Source of the DNA: Hungatella effluvii
Lineage (GTDB): Bacteria; Bacillota; Clostridia; Lachnospirales; Lachnospiraceae
DNA length: 46,911 bases
Assembly: GCF_003201875.1 (NCBI RefSeq)
Contig: NZ_QJKD01000028.1
Span: 1 to 46,911, forward strand
Direction: 5' to 3'
The position numbers and the translations under genes are program-made. Numbering within the stretch: position 1 is the first letter of the stretch; each line of letters opens with the position of its first letter. A model generated the notes under the pieces. The model was not told the DNA's origin, made no database searches, and saw only the letters and a list, made by a program, of their open reading frames with translations. Below are positions 15,220 to 23,552 of the stretch, piece after piece.

Positions 15220-15709
15220 ACATTTCCTCCTTCAGACTTATTTTTAACTGCTTGCGTGCCCGGCAAAGCGCTGTCTTTACCGCACCTGGCTTCTGACCGG
15301 TCAGAGCTGCTATTTCTTTAATGTTGTAGTTTAAAAAGTAAAACATAAAGATGGCTTCCCTGTATCTGGGCGGAAGGCCTAATACAGCGCGGTAGAGTTC
15401 TCTGGCCTCTTCACCTTTCAGCATCTGCTCCCACACGATGTCGGAAGACCCGCTCAAAGGCGGCTTATCCGTCCGTTCAGGCACAAGCCGTGCATCTTTG
15501 CGCAGCCGGTCATAAAACAGGTTTCTGCTCACTTTAAACAGCCAGAACTTTACATTCTGCCGCTGGCCTTCCAGGGAGAGCAGCGCTTTATAAAATGTCT
15601 CGCTGGTCAGATCCTCGGCCATATGGACATTGCCGCACAGGGAAAGCGTATATAAGTAAACCTCATGGTAATAAGTAAGATAAATATTTTCCAGCGTCTC
15701 GTTCTTCAC
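15209..15709 (-). CDS. ECF RNA polymerase sigma factor
   Basis: 166 residues, two domains only. Region 2 (about 8-75) has YYHEVYLYTLSLCGN, DLTSETFYKALL and FWLFKVSRNLFYDRLRK, the last being the -10 recognition and core-binding helices. Region 4 (about 108-160) has LPPRYREAIFMFYFLNYNIK and EIAALTGQKPGAVKTALCRA, the -35 recognition helix. It is followed by the membrane anti-sigma gene with an 11-bp overlap. A TGTAACC / CGTT promoter with 16-bp spacing lies 37 bp upstream, suggesting autoregulation. Confidence 0.92.
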   Translation of the reverse strand: MKNETLENIYLTYYHEVYLYTLSLCGNVHMAEDLTSETFYKALLSLEGQRQNVKFWLFKVSRNLFYDRLRKDARLVPERTDKPPLSGSSDIVWEQMLKGEEARELYRAVLGLPPRYREAIFMFYFLNYNIKEIAALTGQKPGAVKTALCRARKQLKISLKEEMYDI

Positions 15710-15745
15710 CGCGGCCCCCCTTTCTTTATTTTCCTTATCATCCTA

Positions 15746-15773
15746 TAAACGTTTGTGATAAAGAAAGGTTACA
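15746..15773 (-). promoter_or_regulatory. Candidate autoregulated ECF promoter
   Basis: On the minus strand TGTAACC (15773-15767) is followed, 16 bp after its AAC, by CGTTTA (15751-15746). AAC at -35 and CGT at -10 is the general ECF signature. It lies 37 bp from the sigma start codon. Confidence 0.55.
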
Positions 15774-15821
15774 CGAAAAATACTTTTTTATCAACAGTCT
15801 GGTTTGTGATTGCGAAAGGTT
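15751..15821. repeat. Two copies of GTTTGTGAT-N3-GAAAGGTT
   Basis: The 20-bp words at 15751-15770 and 15802-15821 agree except for the three central bases and lie 51 bp apart in the same orientation. The first coincides with the candidate ECF promoter; the second lacks the CGT -10 element. They may be a binding site or a duplicated -35 region. Confidence 0.6.
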
Positions 15822-15868
15822 CTCATGTACAGACAATAGACAGCCGTGCGGTCTTATGGTAATATATG

Positions 15869-15884
15869 GTTAGTATATACTAAC
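15869..15884. promoter_or_regulatory. 16-bp perfect palindrome, candidate operator
   Basis: GTTAGTATATACTAAC is its own reverse complement and lies 41 bp upstream of the methyltransferase start, where a promoter would be expected. The regulator is unknown. Confidence 0.5.
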
Positions 15885-15924
15885 TTGCGTTCCGTAGCAA
15901 AAACTGGAAAGGACAAATAAAGAA

Positions 15925-16725
15925 ATGACAGCAAATCTTGGAGTTGTACAGGAAACTATGTTGATCCCCCTGGTAATTAAGGCCAATGAGACCCTTCGAC
16001 AGAAAGCCAGGATCAGAGATGAAAAAGCAGTGGAAATCATGAAACAGCTGCAAATGGACACAGAAAAATACGATAAGTTTATGAGTCATGAGGGCGTCGT
16101 GGCCAGAACCATCATGTTTGATCAGGCGCTAAAGCAATTTTTGGAAAAATATCCGGAGGCGGTTTGCGTGAATCTGGGCTGCGGCCTGGACGCGAGATTT
16201 TACCGTGTTGATAACGGAAGAATCCTTTGGTATGACATTGACCTGCCGGATGCGATGACGGTGAGAAAGCAGTTTTTTACGGAAAGTGACAGGGTTCATC
16301 AGATTGCAGGCTCTATCCTGAAGGCGGATTGGACCCAGGCTGTTGAAACGGGGAGACCTTTGATTTTTATTATTGAAGGAGTGCTGATGTATTTTAGCCA
16401 GGAACAGGTGAAGACACTGCTTTCCATACTCGCCGGTGCATTTTCTGAATTTGTGCTGCTGGCGGAATTGATGCCGCCGATGGCTGTAAAGCAGGCCAAA
16501 CATCATGATACCTTAAAGAGTACCAATGCTACTTTCCGTTGGGGCACCAAGACGGGAAAAGAGCTGGAGGCGCTGTGCCCCGGACTGACCTTGCTGCGGG
16601 AAAACAGCTTTAATGATGTGATGAAGACTTATACATTTCGCGGATGGCTGTTTGGCTCCCTGCCTAAACTGAAGGATTGCAACGACAGATTGGCTGTTTA
16701 TCGATATAAAAGGCGAGATGCATAA
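15925..16725 (+). CDS. Class I SAM-dependent methyltransferase, LCM/PPM1 family
   Basis: 266 residues of the leucine-carboxyl-methyltransferase superfamily. After an alpha-helical N-terminal cap, residues about 82-95 carry the SAM-binding VNLGCGLDARFYRV, followed by the acidic strand end WYDIDLPD and FIIEGVLMYF (motif post-II). Bacterial members are usually annotated as putative O-methyltransferases of natural products or polyketides, and the substrate here is unknown. AAAGGA (15908-15913) is a modest RBS. The next gene on the strand is an ATC hydrolase 72 bp away, probably in one transcript. Confidence 0.85.
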   Translation: MTANLGVVQETMLIPLVIKANETLRQKARIRDEKAVEIMKQLQMDTEKYDKFMSHEGVVARTIMFDQALKQFLEKYPEAVCVNLGCGLDARFYRVDNGRILWYDIDLPDAMTVRKQFFTESDRVHQIAGSILKADWTQAVETGRPLIFIIEGVLMYFSQEQVKTLLSILAGAFSEFVLLAELMPPMAVKQAKHHDTLKSTNATFRWGTKTGKELEALCPGLTLLRENSFNDVMKTYTFRGWLFGSLPKLKDCNDRLAVYRYKRRDA

Positions 16726-16797
16726 AGGCGCATGAAGCCTGTAACCGGCTTTTTATATCCGGATGTGCTGTGCGACAGAAAGAAAGGCGGGATCAAT

Positions 16798-17415
16798 ATG
16801 GCAAAGAAGAAAGAGAATGTATTTCTGGCAGAGATGGCACCGTTCCTCTCTAAACGCTATGAAGGTGAAAAAGTGGCATCGATTATGGCAATGGCGTGGA
16901 AGCGGTACCGGGAGATCTGCGAAGAAAACGCACAGGAGCCAAAGGCCATGTATATGCATACGAGAGAGCGTATTTATCCGGGGATAGCGGCCTTTGATGC
17001 ACTGACTGCCAACGGAGAATCGAGAGAGCATGCTGCGGATTTCATCGAGGATTATTATGCATGGAGAAGCCAGCGCATGGCGGATATGCTTCATAAGCTG
17101 ATGAAGATACCCGGATGCTGCAGGCTCGTTCCAAAGTTTTTCAAATCCATGACCCGCTCGAATTTTGGTCCGAAGGCAGGCTTTCAGGCGGTTTACTATG
17201 AGACAACAAATAAGGAACTGAGATTCGACATGATAAAGTGTCCATATTTCGATATCTGTAAAGCCTATGGCTGTGAGGAAATTGTAAGGGCATACTGCCA
17301 TGCGGATGATATATGCTATGGCAGCATGCATCCCAGGATTGAATGGGGAAGAACCCAGACGTTGGGAGACGGAGGGACCTGCTGTGATTTTAAGATTACA
17401 GTAAAAAATATGTGA
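16798..17415 (+). CDS. L-2-amino-thiazoline-4-carboxylic acid hydrolase-like protein
   Basis: 205 residues. The pattern FIEDYYAWRSQRMADMLHKL, the FDMIKCPYFDICKAYGC segment and CYGSMHPRIEWGRTQTLGDG match the ATC hydrolase family (opening of the thiazoline ring on the path to cysteine in Pseudomonas; other members are of unknown role). Conserved Cys residues (CPYFDICKAYGC, CHADDIC, CC near the end) are present. I choose ATG 16798, preceded by AAAGGCGG (16784-16791), over the in-frame ATG 16732, whose RBS is poorly spaced and whose added 22 residues do not look like the family. Confidence 0.82.
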   Translation: MAKKKENVFLAEMAPFLSKRYEGEKVASIMAMAWKRYREICEENAQEPKAMYMHTRERIYPGIAAFDALTANGESREHAADFIEDYYAWRSQRMADMLHKLMKIPGCCRLVPKFFKSMTRSNFGPKAGFQAVYYETTNKELRFDMIKCPYFDICKAYGCEEIVRAYCHADDICYGSMHPRIEWGRTQTLGDGGTCCDFKITVKNM

Positions 17416-17438
17416 TTTTCAGGGGCTTGAGATAAAGA

Positions 17439-17477
17439 GTCCGCCAAGCGGGACCCGCTGTCCTCTGGGGTTTTTGT
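17439..17477 (+). terminator. Probable terminator of the ATC hydrolase gene
   Basis: GTCCGC-CAA-GCGGGAC (17439-17454) forms a short bulged hairpin, and CCC...GGGG closes before TTTTTGTTT (17471-17479). The structure is imperfect but well placed 24 bp after the stop. Confidence 0.45.
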
Positions 17478-17505
17478 TTCATGGGACGAACGTTTCTTTG
17501 AAATA

Positions 17506-17542
17506 AGAAATGCAGGCTGATTGTCATTCAGTCTGCATTTCT
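17506..17542. terminator. Long hairpin over the end of the HxlR gene
   Basis: AGAAATGCAGGCTGA (17506-17520) pairs with TCAGTCTGCATTTCT (17528-17542) over 15 bp with one G-U pair and a 7-nt loop. It overlaps the last codons of the minus-strand HxlR gene and is followed on that strand by TTATTTCAAAG, so it can end that transcript. Confidence 0.6.
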
Positions 17543-17895
17543 GTATTGATAGCCGCGGAAAAGGGGGCCTTGCTGCCGGATTTGTTCAAATAATCGGATC
17601 CCCAGCTGCACATAGCCTCCAGAACCGGTAAGATCGTTTCCCCAAAAGGAGTGAGCTGATACTCTACCTTTGGAGGAATAACAGGATAGACGGTGCGGCT
17701 TAACAAACCGTCCGTTTCCAGCTCGCGCAGCTGCTGGGTCAGCATTTTCGGTGTCGCCTGTGGAATCAGGCGGTGAAGCTCGCTGAAGCGGAGGGCGCCT
17801 TCCACCAGATGAAAGAGTATCAGGGCCTTATATTTTCCTCCGATCAACTCAAGCGTGGCCTCAACTGGACAATGGTAAGTGCTGGGACATCTCAT
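17524..17895 (-). CDS. HxlR family transcriptional regulator
   Basis: 123 residues. The family start CPVEATLELIGGKYKALILF, the winged-helix core FSELHRLIPQATPKMLTQQL and RELETDGLLSRTVYPVIPPK with the VEYQLTPFGE wing are all present. The cysteine at residue 9 (HCPVE) is the position that senses electrophiles or oxidants in HxlR-type repressors such as YodB and HypR. RBS GAAAGGAGC precedes ATG 17895. It diverges from a nitroreductase gene, a common repressor-enzyme pair, so it probably represses that gene until oxidised or alkylated. Confidence 0.92.
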   Translation of the reverse strand: MRCPSTYHCPVEATLELIGGKYKALILFHLVEGALRFSELHRLIPQATPKMLTQQLRELETDGLLSRTVYPVIPPKVEYQLTPFGETILPVLEAMCSWGSDYLNKSGSKAPFSAAINTEMQTE

Positions 17896-17953
17896 GAGAA
17901 AGCTCCTTTCTATCGATTCCTTTTATACGGATAGACAGTATCTTTTTAGGTAC

Positions 17954-18003
17954 TGCATACCCTAAAAGTGCATACTTGTTAAAAGGAAAATCAGTGTTAT
18001 AAT
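17954..18003 (+). promoter_or_regulatory. Promoter of the second nitroreductase with repeated TGCATAC boxes
   Basis: TTGTTA (17976-17981), 16-bp spacer and TATAAT (17998-18003). TGCATAC occurs at 17954-17960 and 17969-17975 immediately upstream, a likely site for the divergent HxlR regulator. Confidence 0.6.
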
Positions 18004-18049
18004 TATAGCTGAAGTTGATGGAAACATCAACCCACTGCATGCAGCTATA
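18004..18049 (+). promoter_or_regulatory. Nested leader hairpin before the nitroreductase
   Basis: Between the -10 box and the RBS, TATAGCTG (18004-18011) can pair with CAGCTATA (18042-18049), and inside it GTTGATG (18014-18020) pairs with CATCAAC (18025-18031) around a GAAA tetraloop. A small CATG step remains on the 3' side. No U-run follows, so it is more likely an mRNA-stability or control element, or an operator, than a terminator. Confidence 0.5.
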
Positions 18050-18094
18050 TCAAACAGGTCATATAGAAGATGAAAGGAAAGGAGCGTTTTACAT

Positions 18095-18616
18095 ATGAAT
18101 TTTTTAGACAACGCGAAGAAACGGTATTCGGTCCGGAGCTATAAGTCTCTGAAGGTGGAACAGGAAAAACTGGATTTGATTCTGGAGGCGGCCCACGTTG
18201 CACCGACAGCGGCGAACCTGCAGCCTGTGCGGCTGATTGTCGTACAGGAAAAGGAGGGCCTGGCGAAAATCGAAAAGGCCGCCAACATATACAATGCACC
18301 TCTGGCAGTTATCGTGTGCGCCGATCACAGCACAGCGTGGACCCGTCCGTTTGATAAGAAGCAGACTGGAGATATCGATGCCTCTATTCTCACCGATCAC
18401 ATGATGCTGCAGGCTTCAGAATTAGGACTGGGAACTGTCTGGGTATGCTATTTTAAGCCGGATATTCTTTCACAGGAATTCAACCTTCCTGCGAACCTGG
18501 AACCGGTTAATATCCTTGTGATTGGATATGCTGATGAAGAACCGGCGGATCCGGACAGACATGGGAAGACACGGATTCCGTTGGATACGCTGGTTGCATA
18601 CGAGAAATTTTCCTGA
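18095..18616 (+). CDS. Nitroreductase family FMN oxidoreductase
   Basis: 173 residues, with the FMN-site pattern RYSVRSYKSLKVE and HVAPTAANLQPVRLIVVQ in the N-terminal half and LPANLEPVNILVIGYADE in the C-terminal half. It is a paralogue of the enzyme at 4208-4720, sharing the LILEA...APTA.NLQ and EGLAKIEK-type runs. NAD(P)H-dependent reduction of nitro or quinone compounds is expected. It is divergent from an HxlR-type redox regulator, with a clear promoter, a structured leader and the RBS AAAGGAGCG (18078-18086), then an intrinsic terminator after the gene. It therefore forms a stand-alone detoxification unit. Confidence 0.9.
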   Translation: MNFLDNAKKRYSVRSYKSLKVEQEKLDLILEAAHVAPTAANLQPVRLIVVQEKEGLAKIEKAANIYNAPLAVIVCADHSTAWTRPFDKKQTGDIDASILTDHMMLQASELGLGTVWVCYFKPDILSQEFNLPANLEPVNILVIGYADEEPADPDRHGKTRIPLDTLVAYEKFS

Positions 18617-18649
18617 ATACATGATCCACAATTATGATTTTATACCAGA

Positions 18650-18688
18650 AACGCCATTCTCAATTAAAAATGTAAGAATGGCGTTTTT
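18650..18688 (+). terminator. Intrinsic terminator after the nitroreductase
   Basis: AACGCCATTCT (18650-18660) pairs perfectly with AGAATGGCGTT (18675-18685) and is followed by TTT. Confidence 0.85.
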
Positions 18689-18812
18689 GCTATTATACGC
18701 TATTATTTTTGCCAAAACATGTTATAATATTTGAGCAATATTAAGATATACTTAAAGACAAATCAAGACAAGACAATGCAAGACACAAACACAGATCAAA
18801 GGGGGCCTTTTC

Positions 18813-20663
18813 ATGCATAGAATAAAAAAGTATACGAAATCTACATGGCTTTTCCTGCCCCTTTTTCTATTGCTTATCATTCTGTTCGGAGTTTTTGCCG
18901 CTATGCTGCAGCAGGCGCTTCACTATGACCTCAGCTGTGATTGGAGCGGCGGCGGAGTGTATCCCGTAGCGGTCGAGGGCGAGTACAGCGAAGAGGGCGG
19001 CGAATGGAAGCCGCTTTCGAAAGAGACAGAATTCGATTACCGCGAGCTGCGGGACATTGCGGTGCGCGGACATTTTACAAGAGATATTCCGGAGGGAGAA
19101 AAGATCTTTTTTAATATCTGCCAGCTATGGGTCACCATGCGGATAAATGGTGAGGAAGCTTTTTCCTTTGGCCCGCGGGAGGGTGATGGAAATCCCGCAC
19201 AGTCTATTGGAAACCTGTGGTATACCTTCGTATCACCCGGTATTACGGCGGAAGATGAGGTGGAACTCAATTTCGGCAATCTCTACCGTAACGCCTACTT
19301 TATCCAGTTTGACAATCTGCTCTGGCATATGTATACCGGCAGTGAGCGGGCCCTGGTTTTTGAGGCTGTACATAAAGATATAGGGCTGCTGGCTGTTGGA
19401 ACGATATTTCTGGTCCTCACGCTTTTTCTGTTTATTGCCGGCATTCTCCTGGTTTTGCTGCACATTCGCGGCAGCCTTCAGTTTGTCTGGCTGGGATTTT
19501 GTACGCTGTCTTCCGCCGTCTGGTTCGCGACGCTGGCGCCGGCGCTGTCTTTGTTCCTGCCATACCCTGTGCTTCTCAACACCCTGTACTCCTGTTCGAT
19601 TCAGGGGATTGTAGTATTTCTCCTTCTGTTTGTAAATGGAAATCTTACCGGATGGCGAAAAAAGACGATGTATGGCGCGCTGGGAGTTCTGTTGGCGGCC
19701 ATGCTGGTTGGAGCCATGCTCCAGATGAAAGGGATTCAGGATTGGTTTGGGAGTATTGATTATTTCTCTATGCTGGATATTGCTGTCGCACTGGTTCTGA
19801 TCTTCTGCCTGAGCTACGAAGTCCGGGTCCTGAAAAAGCGGGCCCTCATCTCATTTTTGCAGGCTCTGCTTCCGCTCGGAGTATTGGGAATACTGGAAAT
19901 ACTCAATGGTTTTGCCCAGTGGCTGGAGGCAGGCATTTTTTTCGGGATGGGGCTTATTTTCTTTTCTGTGCTGGAAGGCTTATTTATTCTTCTCCGTATC
20001 CGACGGAGTATGGATAATGAAAAACGGGCATTGGAACTGGAAAAAGAATTGTCTCAGAACCGCATATCCATCATGCTTTCTCAGATACAGCCGCACTTCC
20101 TTTATAATTCGCTGGTTGGCATCAAGCAGCTCTGCGATACAGATCCACAGAGAGCATCGGACGCGCTGGAACATTTTTCTTACTATTTGCGTGGAAATCT
20201 GGATTCCCTTTCCAATACGGGGCTGATTCCATTTGAAAAAGAACTGGACCATATTGAGGATTATCTATATCTGGAGAAAATGCGTTATGGAGAGCGCATC
20301 CACATCCGATGGGAGATCGGATACCGGGACTTTATGCTGCCGCCGCTGACTCTGCAGCCGATTGTGGAAAATGCGGTGAGATACGGAATCACTCAAAAGA
20401 AAGCTGGAGGTAGTCTGACAATCCGGAGCGGGAAGACAGACGGTTCGGTAGTCATCACTGTGGTGGATGACGGCGTGGGATTTGATATAAGTGAAAAAAA
20501 AGAAGACGGAAGAACTCATATCGGGCTGGAAAATGTGAGAGACAGGCTGGAGGCGATGTGTGACGGAAGACTGGAAGTAAAAAGTGAGATAGGCACCGGT
20601 ACTGAAATAAAACTTATACTGCCGCAAAGGAGGAATTGTGTGAATGAAAATTATAGCGGTTGA
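18813..20663 (+). CDS. LytS/YesM-type membrane sensor histidine kinase
   Basis: 616 residues. One N-terminal membrane segment (about 12-35), a ~160-residue extracytoplasmic domain of jelly-roll type (FFNICQLWVTMRINGEEAF), then about seven membrane helices (about 190-405), a short coiled coil, and a His_kinase domain: QIQPHFLYNSLVGIKQL with H428 as the phosphorylated histidine, LPPLTLQPIVENAVRYGI as the N box, and DDGVGFD plus HIGLENVRDRLE as the G boxes. This is a 7TMR-DISM-like sensor joined to a LytS-class kinase. The extracytoplasmic ligand is unknown. The response regulator begins inside its last 20 bp. A TATAAT box at 18723-18728 and RBS AAAGGGGG lie upstream. Confidence 0.9.
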   Translation: MHRIKKYTKSTWLFLPLFLLLIILFGVFAAMLQQALHYDLSCDWSGGGVYPVAVEGEYSEEGGEWKPLSKETEFDYRELRDIAVRGHFTRDIPEGEKIFFNICQLWVTMRINGEEAFSFGPREGDGNPAQSIGNLWYTFVSPGITAEDEVELNFGNLYRNAYFIQFDNLLWHMYTGSERALVFEAVHKDIGLLAVGTIFLVLTLFLFIAGILLVLLHIRGSLQFVWLGFCTLSSAVWFATLAPALSLFLPYPVLLNTLYSCSIQGIVVFLLLFVNGNLTGWRKKTMYGALGVLLAAMLVGAMLQMKGIQDWFGSIDYFSMLDIAVALVLIFCLSYEVRVLKKRALISFLQALLPLGVLGILEILNGFAQWLEAGIFFGMGLIFFSVLEGLFILLRIRRSMDNEKRALELEKELSQNRISIMLSQIQPHFLYNSLVGIKQLCDTDPQRASDALEHFSYYLRGNLDSLSNTGLIPFEKELDHIEDYLYLEKMRYGERIHIRWEIGYRDFMLPPLTLQPIVENAVRYGITQKKAGGSLTIRSGKTDGSVVITVVDDGVGFDISEKKEDGRTHIGLENVRDRLEAMCDGRLEVKSEIGTGTEIKLILPQRRNCVNENYSG

Positions 20664-21447
20664 TGATGAACAGCTGGCTCTGCAAAATCTTGTCACCATG
20701 CTTAGGCGGGTCGAAGCGGCAGCGGAAATCGTCAGTTTTTCCGATTCCCAGGAGGTCCTTTCCTATCTGGCTGAAAATCAGGCAGATATCGCGTTTCTGG
20801 ATATTGAGATGGGAGAGTTAAATGGGATTGCCCTGGCGGTAAAATGCAAGGAGCTTTGTTCCACGATCAACATTATCTTTGTCACGGGCTATTCCCAATA
20901 TATGCAGACTGCCTTTCAGCTTCATGTAAGCGGGTATTTAATGAAGCCGGTGAGAGAAAAGGATTTAAGGGAAGAGCTTGACAATCTGCGTTTCCCTCTT
21001 CCGCATATTCCGGAACACCGGGTCCGCATACAGACATTCGGCAATTTTGAGGTCTTTGTGGATGGAAAACCGCTTGACTTTCCCAGGGCAAAAAGCAAGG
21101 AATGTCTGGCCTATCTGATTGATCGGAGAGGAGCCCGGATTTCGGTATCGGAGCTTGCTTCTGTCTTATGGGAGGATCGGCCGTGTGACGGCACGGCCCA
21201 GAACAATGTGCATCAAGTCATTTTTACGCTGATGAAGGCGCTGAAGGAGGCAGGAATCCAGAATATTATCAACAAGAGCCGAAGAACGATCGGCGTTAAT
21301 ATATCTGAGATCGACTGTGACTATTATGCGGCGATCAGCGGTGACCTGACACAGTTAAACGTATTTGCAGGTGAATATATGACCAATTACAGCTGGGCAG
21401 AGTTTACGCTTGGTAATCTGGTAGAGCAGAAAACAAATAGGAAATGA
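20644..21447 (+). CDS. Response regulator with SARP/BTAD-like output domain
   Basis: 267 residues. Receiver domain 1-118: VDDEQ acidic pair (D7, D8), phospho-acceptor D53 in FLDIEMGELNG, and K101 in YLMKPV. The output domain (about 125-260) begins RIQTFGNFEVFVDGKPLDFP and continues KSKECLAYLIDRRGARISVS and NNVHQVIFTLMKALKEAG, which is the OmpR-like winged helix found in SARP regulators followed by a short truncated BTAD region. Pairing of a LytS-class kinase with this output, and not with LytTR or AraC, is less common. It overlaps the kinase gene by 20 bp; RBS AAAGGAGG (20627-20634). Confidence 0.88.
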   Translation: MKIIAVDDEQLALQNLVTMLRRVEAAAEIVSFSDSQEVLSYLAENQADIAFLDIEMGELNGIALAVKCKELCSTINIIFVTGYSQYMQTAFQLHVSGYLMKPVREKDLREELDNLRFPLPHIPEHRVRIQTFGNFEVFVDGKPLDFPRAKSKECLAYLIDRRGARISVSELASVLWEDRPCDGTAQNNVHQVIFTLMKALKEAGIQNIINKSRRTIGVNISEIDCDYYAAISGDLTQLNVFAGEYMTNYSWAEFTLGNLVEQKTNRK

Positions 21448-21460
21448 CAGGTATGGAGTG

Positions 21461-21505
21461 AATTCCGACAGGCTGGCAGTAGCAGTTTTGCCGGAATTTT
21501 TTTTA
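21461..21505 (+). terminator. Intrinsic terminator after the kinase-regulator pair
   Basis: AATTCCGAC (21461-21469) and GCCGGAATT (21490-21498) form a 9-bp stem with one mismatch, followed by seven T residues. Confidence 0.75.
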
Positions 21506-21608
21506 TTGCCCAGAAAGACTCGGTTTGTAAGAACTGTGTAAGGACTGCTTCCTATAATCAGACTTACAAGCGTTCTATTGAACTGTTTTACGCAAAGGAG
21601 ATAAACGG

Positions 21609-23552
21609 ATGAAATCCATTCAAACGAATAAGAATAAACTTCTAAGGACAAACCTGCTGATCAGTATAATCCTGATTGCCGGATTTGTTACTACGGCTGT
21701 TTTCAGCTACCGGGCAAACTATCAGGTATCTTTGAATAACATTGAACAGGTCTCTTCACTATCCACGGAAGGGATCTATTATCAGCTATCCTCCCTCTTT
21801 TCCAAGCCGGTCAATATATCACTGACGATGGCTCACGACAGCCTGCTGGTCGAGCATTTAATGAAAGAGCCTTCTCATCTGGCTGACAAGGCCTATGAGG
21901 AGACAACAAAGGAGTACTTAAAGACCTATCGGGAAAAATATGGTTTTGATTCGGTCTTTCTGGTTTCGACTGTCTCCGGAAGGTATTACAATTTTAATGG
22001 GGTTGACCGTGTGATGGAACGGGATAATCCAGAAAATACCTGGTATTTTGATATGCTGGACAGTAATAAGGAGTATTCGCTGAATGTGGACAATGACGAA
22101 GTGAGCGGTGCGGATAATAAAATCACGACATTTGTAAACTGCAGGATACAGGACACAAACGGCGCGGTAATTGGCATCGTCGGCGTTGGAATCCGGATGG
22201 ACTATATTAAGGAACTGCTTCAGAATTATGAAGATACTTACAACGTCAAAGCCAATCTGATCAATGAAAACGGCGAGATAGAGATTTCCACCTCCTATAC
22301 CGGGTACGAGGCGGCCGACTGGTTTGAGATTTACGGTCAGGAGGGCATCCGGGATCAGATTCTCAGCTGGTATGAGGATACAAAAAACCTGGAACTCTGG
22401 ACAAACACCGGTACAGAGGAAAAAGAAAGGAGCTTTGTGGTAAGCCGGTATATACCGGAACTGTCGTGGATGCTGATTGTGGAACAGGATACCGGAAGGA
22501 TTATTCAAGAGATGTATATGCAGCTTTATAAGACGTGTTTCGTTCTTGCTCTGGTTGTCATTGCCATCCTGGTCATCATCACGTCTGTTATCCGCAAATT
22601 TAACCTGCAGATTACAAAGCTGGTGGAGGAACGGCAGGCAATGTTTAAGGAGGCCACAGAACAGCTTTATGACAGCATCTACGAACTGAATCTTACCAAA
22701 AACTGTTATGTGGGAAAAACAACAGAAGATTACTTTTCGAATCTTGGCGCAGGCGGTGTCCCGTTTGACCAGGGCCTGCGAATCATCGCTGAAAAGCAGA
22801 TTAAAGAGGAATACCGAAAAGGCTACATAGAGATGTTTGCCCCGGAAAATGCGATCAGGGAATACGAGGCCGGGAACAATCATTTAAGCTATGATTTTCT
22901 GTTTACACTGGACGGAGCCGATTACCATTGGATGCGTGTGGAGACCTATCTGTTTTATTCCGAGGAAGACTGCAGTGTGCATATGTTTTCCTACCGGAAA
23001 AATATCGACCAGGAAAAGAAAAAAGAGCTGATGGCACAGACAGACGAAATGACTGGATTCCTTACCAAGACGGCTACGGAGCGGCTGATCGAGAAACAGC
23101 TGGTAGAAAAGAAGGAGGAGAAATACGCATTTTTTATCTGTGATATCGATAATTTTAAGCAGGTGAACGACCGGTTTGGCCATGCCTTCGGGGATTACTG
23201 TATCTGCAGTTTTACCAAAGCCATACGGGAACATTTTCGAAAGGATGACATTCTCGGCAGAATCGGCGGCGATGAATTTGTTGTCTTCATTCCATACTCA
23301 AGTGAACGCTGGCTGGAAGAGAAAGCCGCTGAATTATCGAAAGCGCTGGAGATAGTTTGTACGAAAGAGCAGTCAAGCTGCCAGGTGTCGGCCAGCATCG
23401 GAATTTCGATATCGTCACAGGCGGGGAACCGGTTTGACCAGCTTTATCAAAGTGCAGACGCCGCACTGTATCAGACGAAGAAGAATGGGAAAAACGGATT
23501 TACCATCATGGAGCTTACAGGAGAGAAAGTAGCGGACAGTACAGACCTGTGA
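21609..23552 (+). CDS. Diguanylate cyclase with extracytoplasmic Cache domain
   Basis: 647 residues: TM1 (about 14-34), a Cache-type sensor (about 40-300, with YGFDSVFLVSTVSGRYYNF and IVGVGIRMDYIKELL), TM2 (about 308-330), a PAS-like region (about 345-470), then GGDEF. The active motif GGDEF is at residues 553-557 and is intact, with DIDNFKQVNDRFGHAFGD upstream for metal and substrate. The inhibitory-site motif RKDD stands five residues before GGDEF, so feedback inhibition by c-di-GMP is expected. It makes c-di-GMP from two GTP in response to an external small molecule. RBS AAAGGAG (21595-21601). No EAL partner is in the window. Confidence 0.93.
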   Translation: MKSIQTNKNKLLRTNLLISIILIAGFVTTAVFSYRANYQVSLNNIEQVSSLSTEGIYYQLSSLFSKPVNISLTMAHDSLLVEHLMKEPSHLADKAYEETTKEYLKTYREKYGFDSVFLVSTVSGRYYNFNGVDRVMERDNPENTWYFDMLDSNKEYSLNVDNDEVSGADNKITTFVNCRIQDTNGAVIGIVGVGIRMDYIKELLQNYEDTYNVKANLINENGEIEISTSYTGYEAADWFEIYGQEGIRDQILSWYEDTKNLELWTNTGTEEKERSFVVSRYIPELSWMLIVEQDTGRIIQEMYMQLYKTCFVLALVVIAILVIITSVIRKFNLQITKLVEERQAMFKEATEQLYDSIYELNLTKNCYVGKTTEDYFSNLGAGGVPFDQGLRIIAEKQIKEEYRKGYIEMFAPENAIREYEAGNNHLSYDFLFTLDGADYHWMRVETYLFYSEEDCSVHMFSYRKNIDQEKKKELMAQTDEMTGFLTKTATERLIEKQLVEKKEEKYAFFICDIDNFKQVNDRFGHAFGDYCICSFTKAIREHFRKDDILGRIGGDEFVVFIPYSSERWLEEKAAELSKALEIVCTKEQSSCQVSASIGISISSQAGNRFDQLYQSADAALYQTKKNGKNGFTIMELTGEKVADSTDL

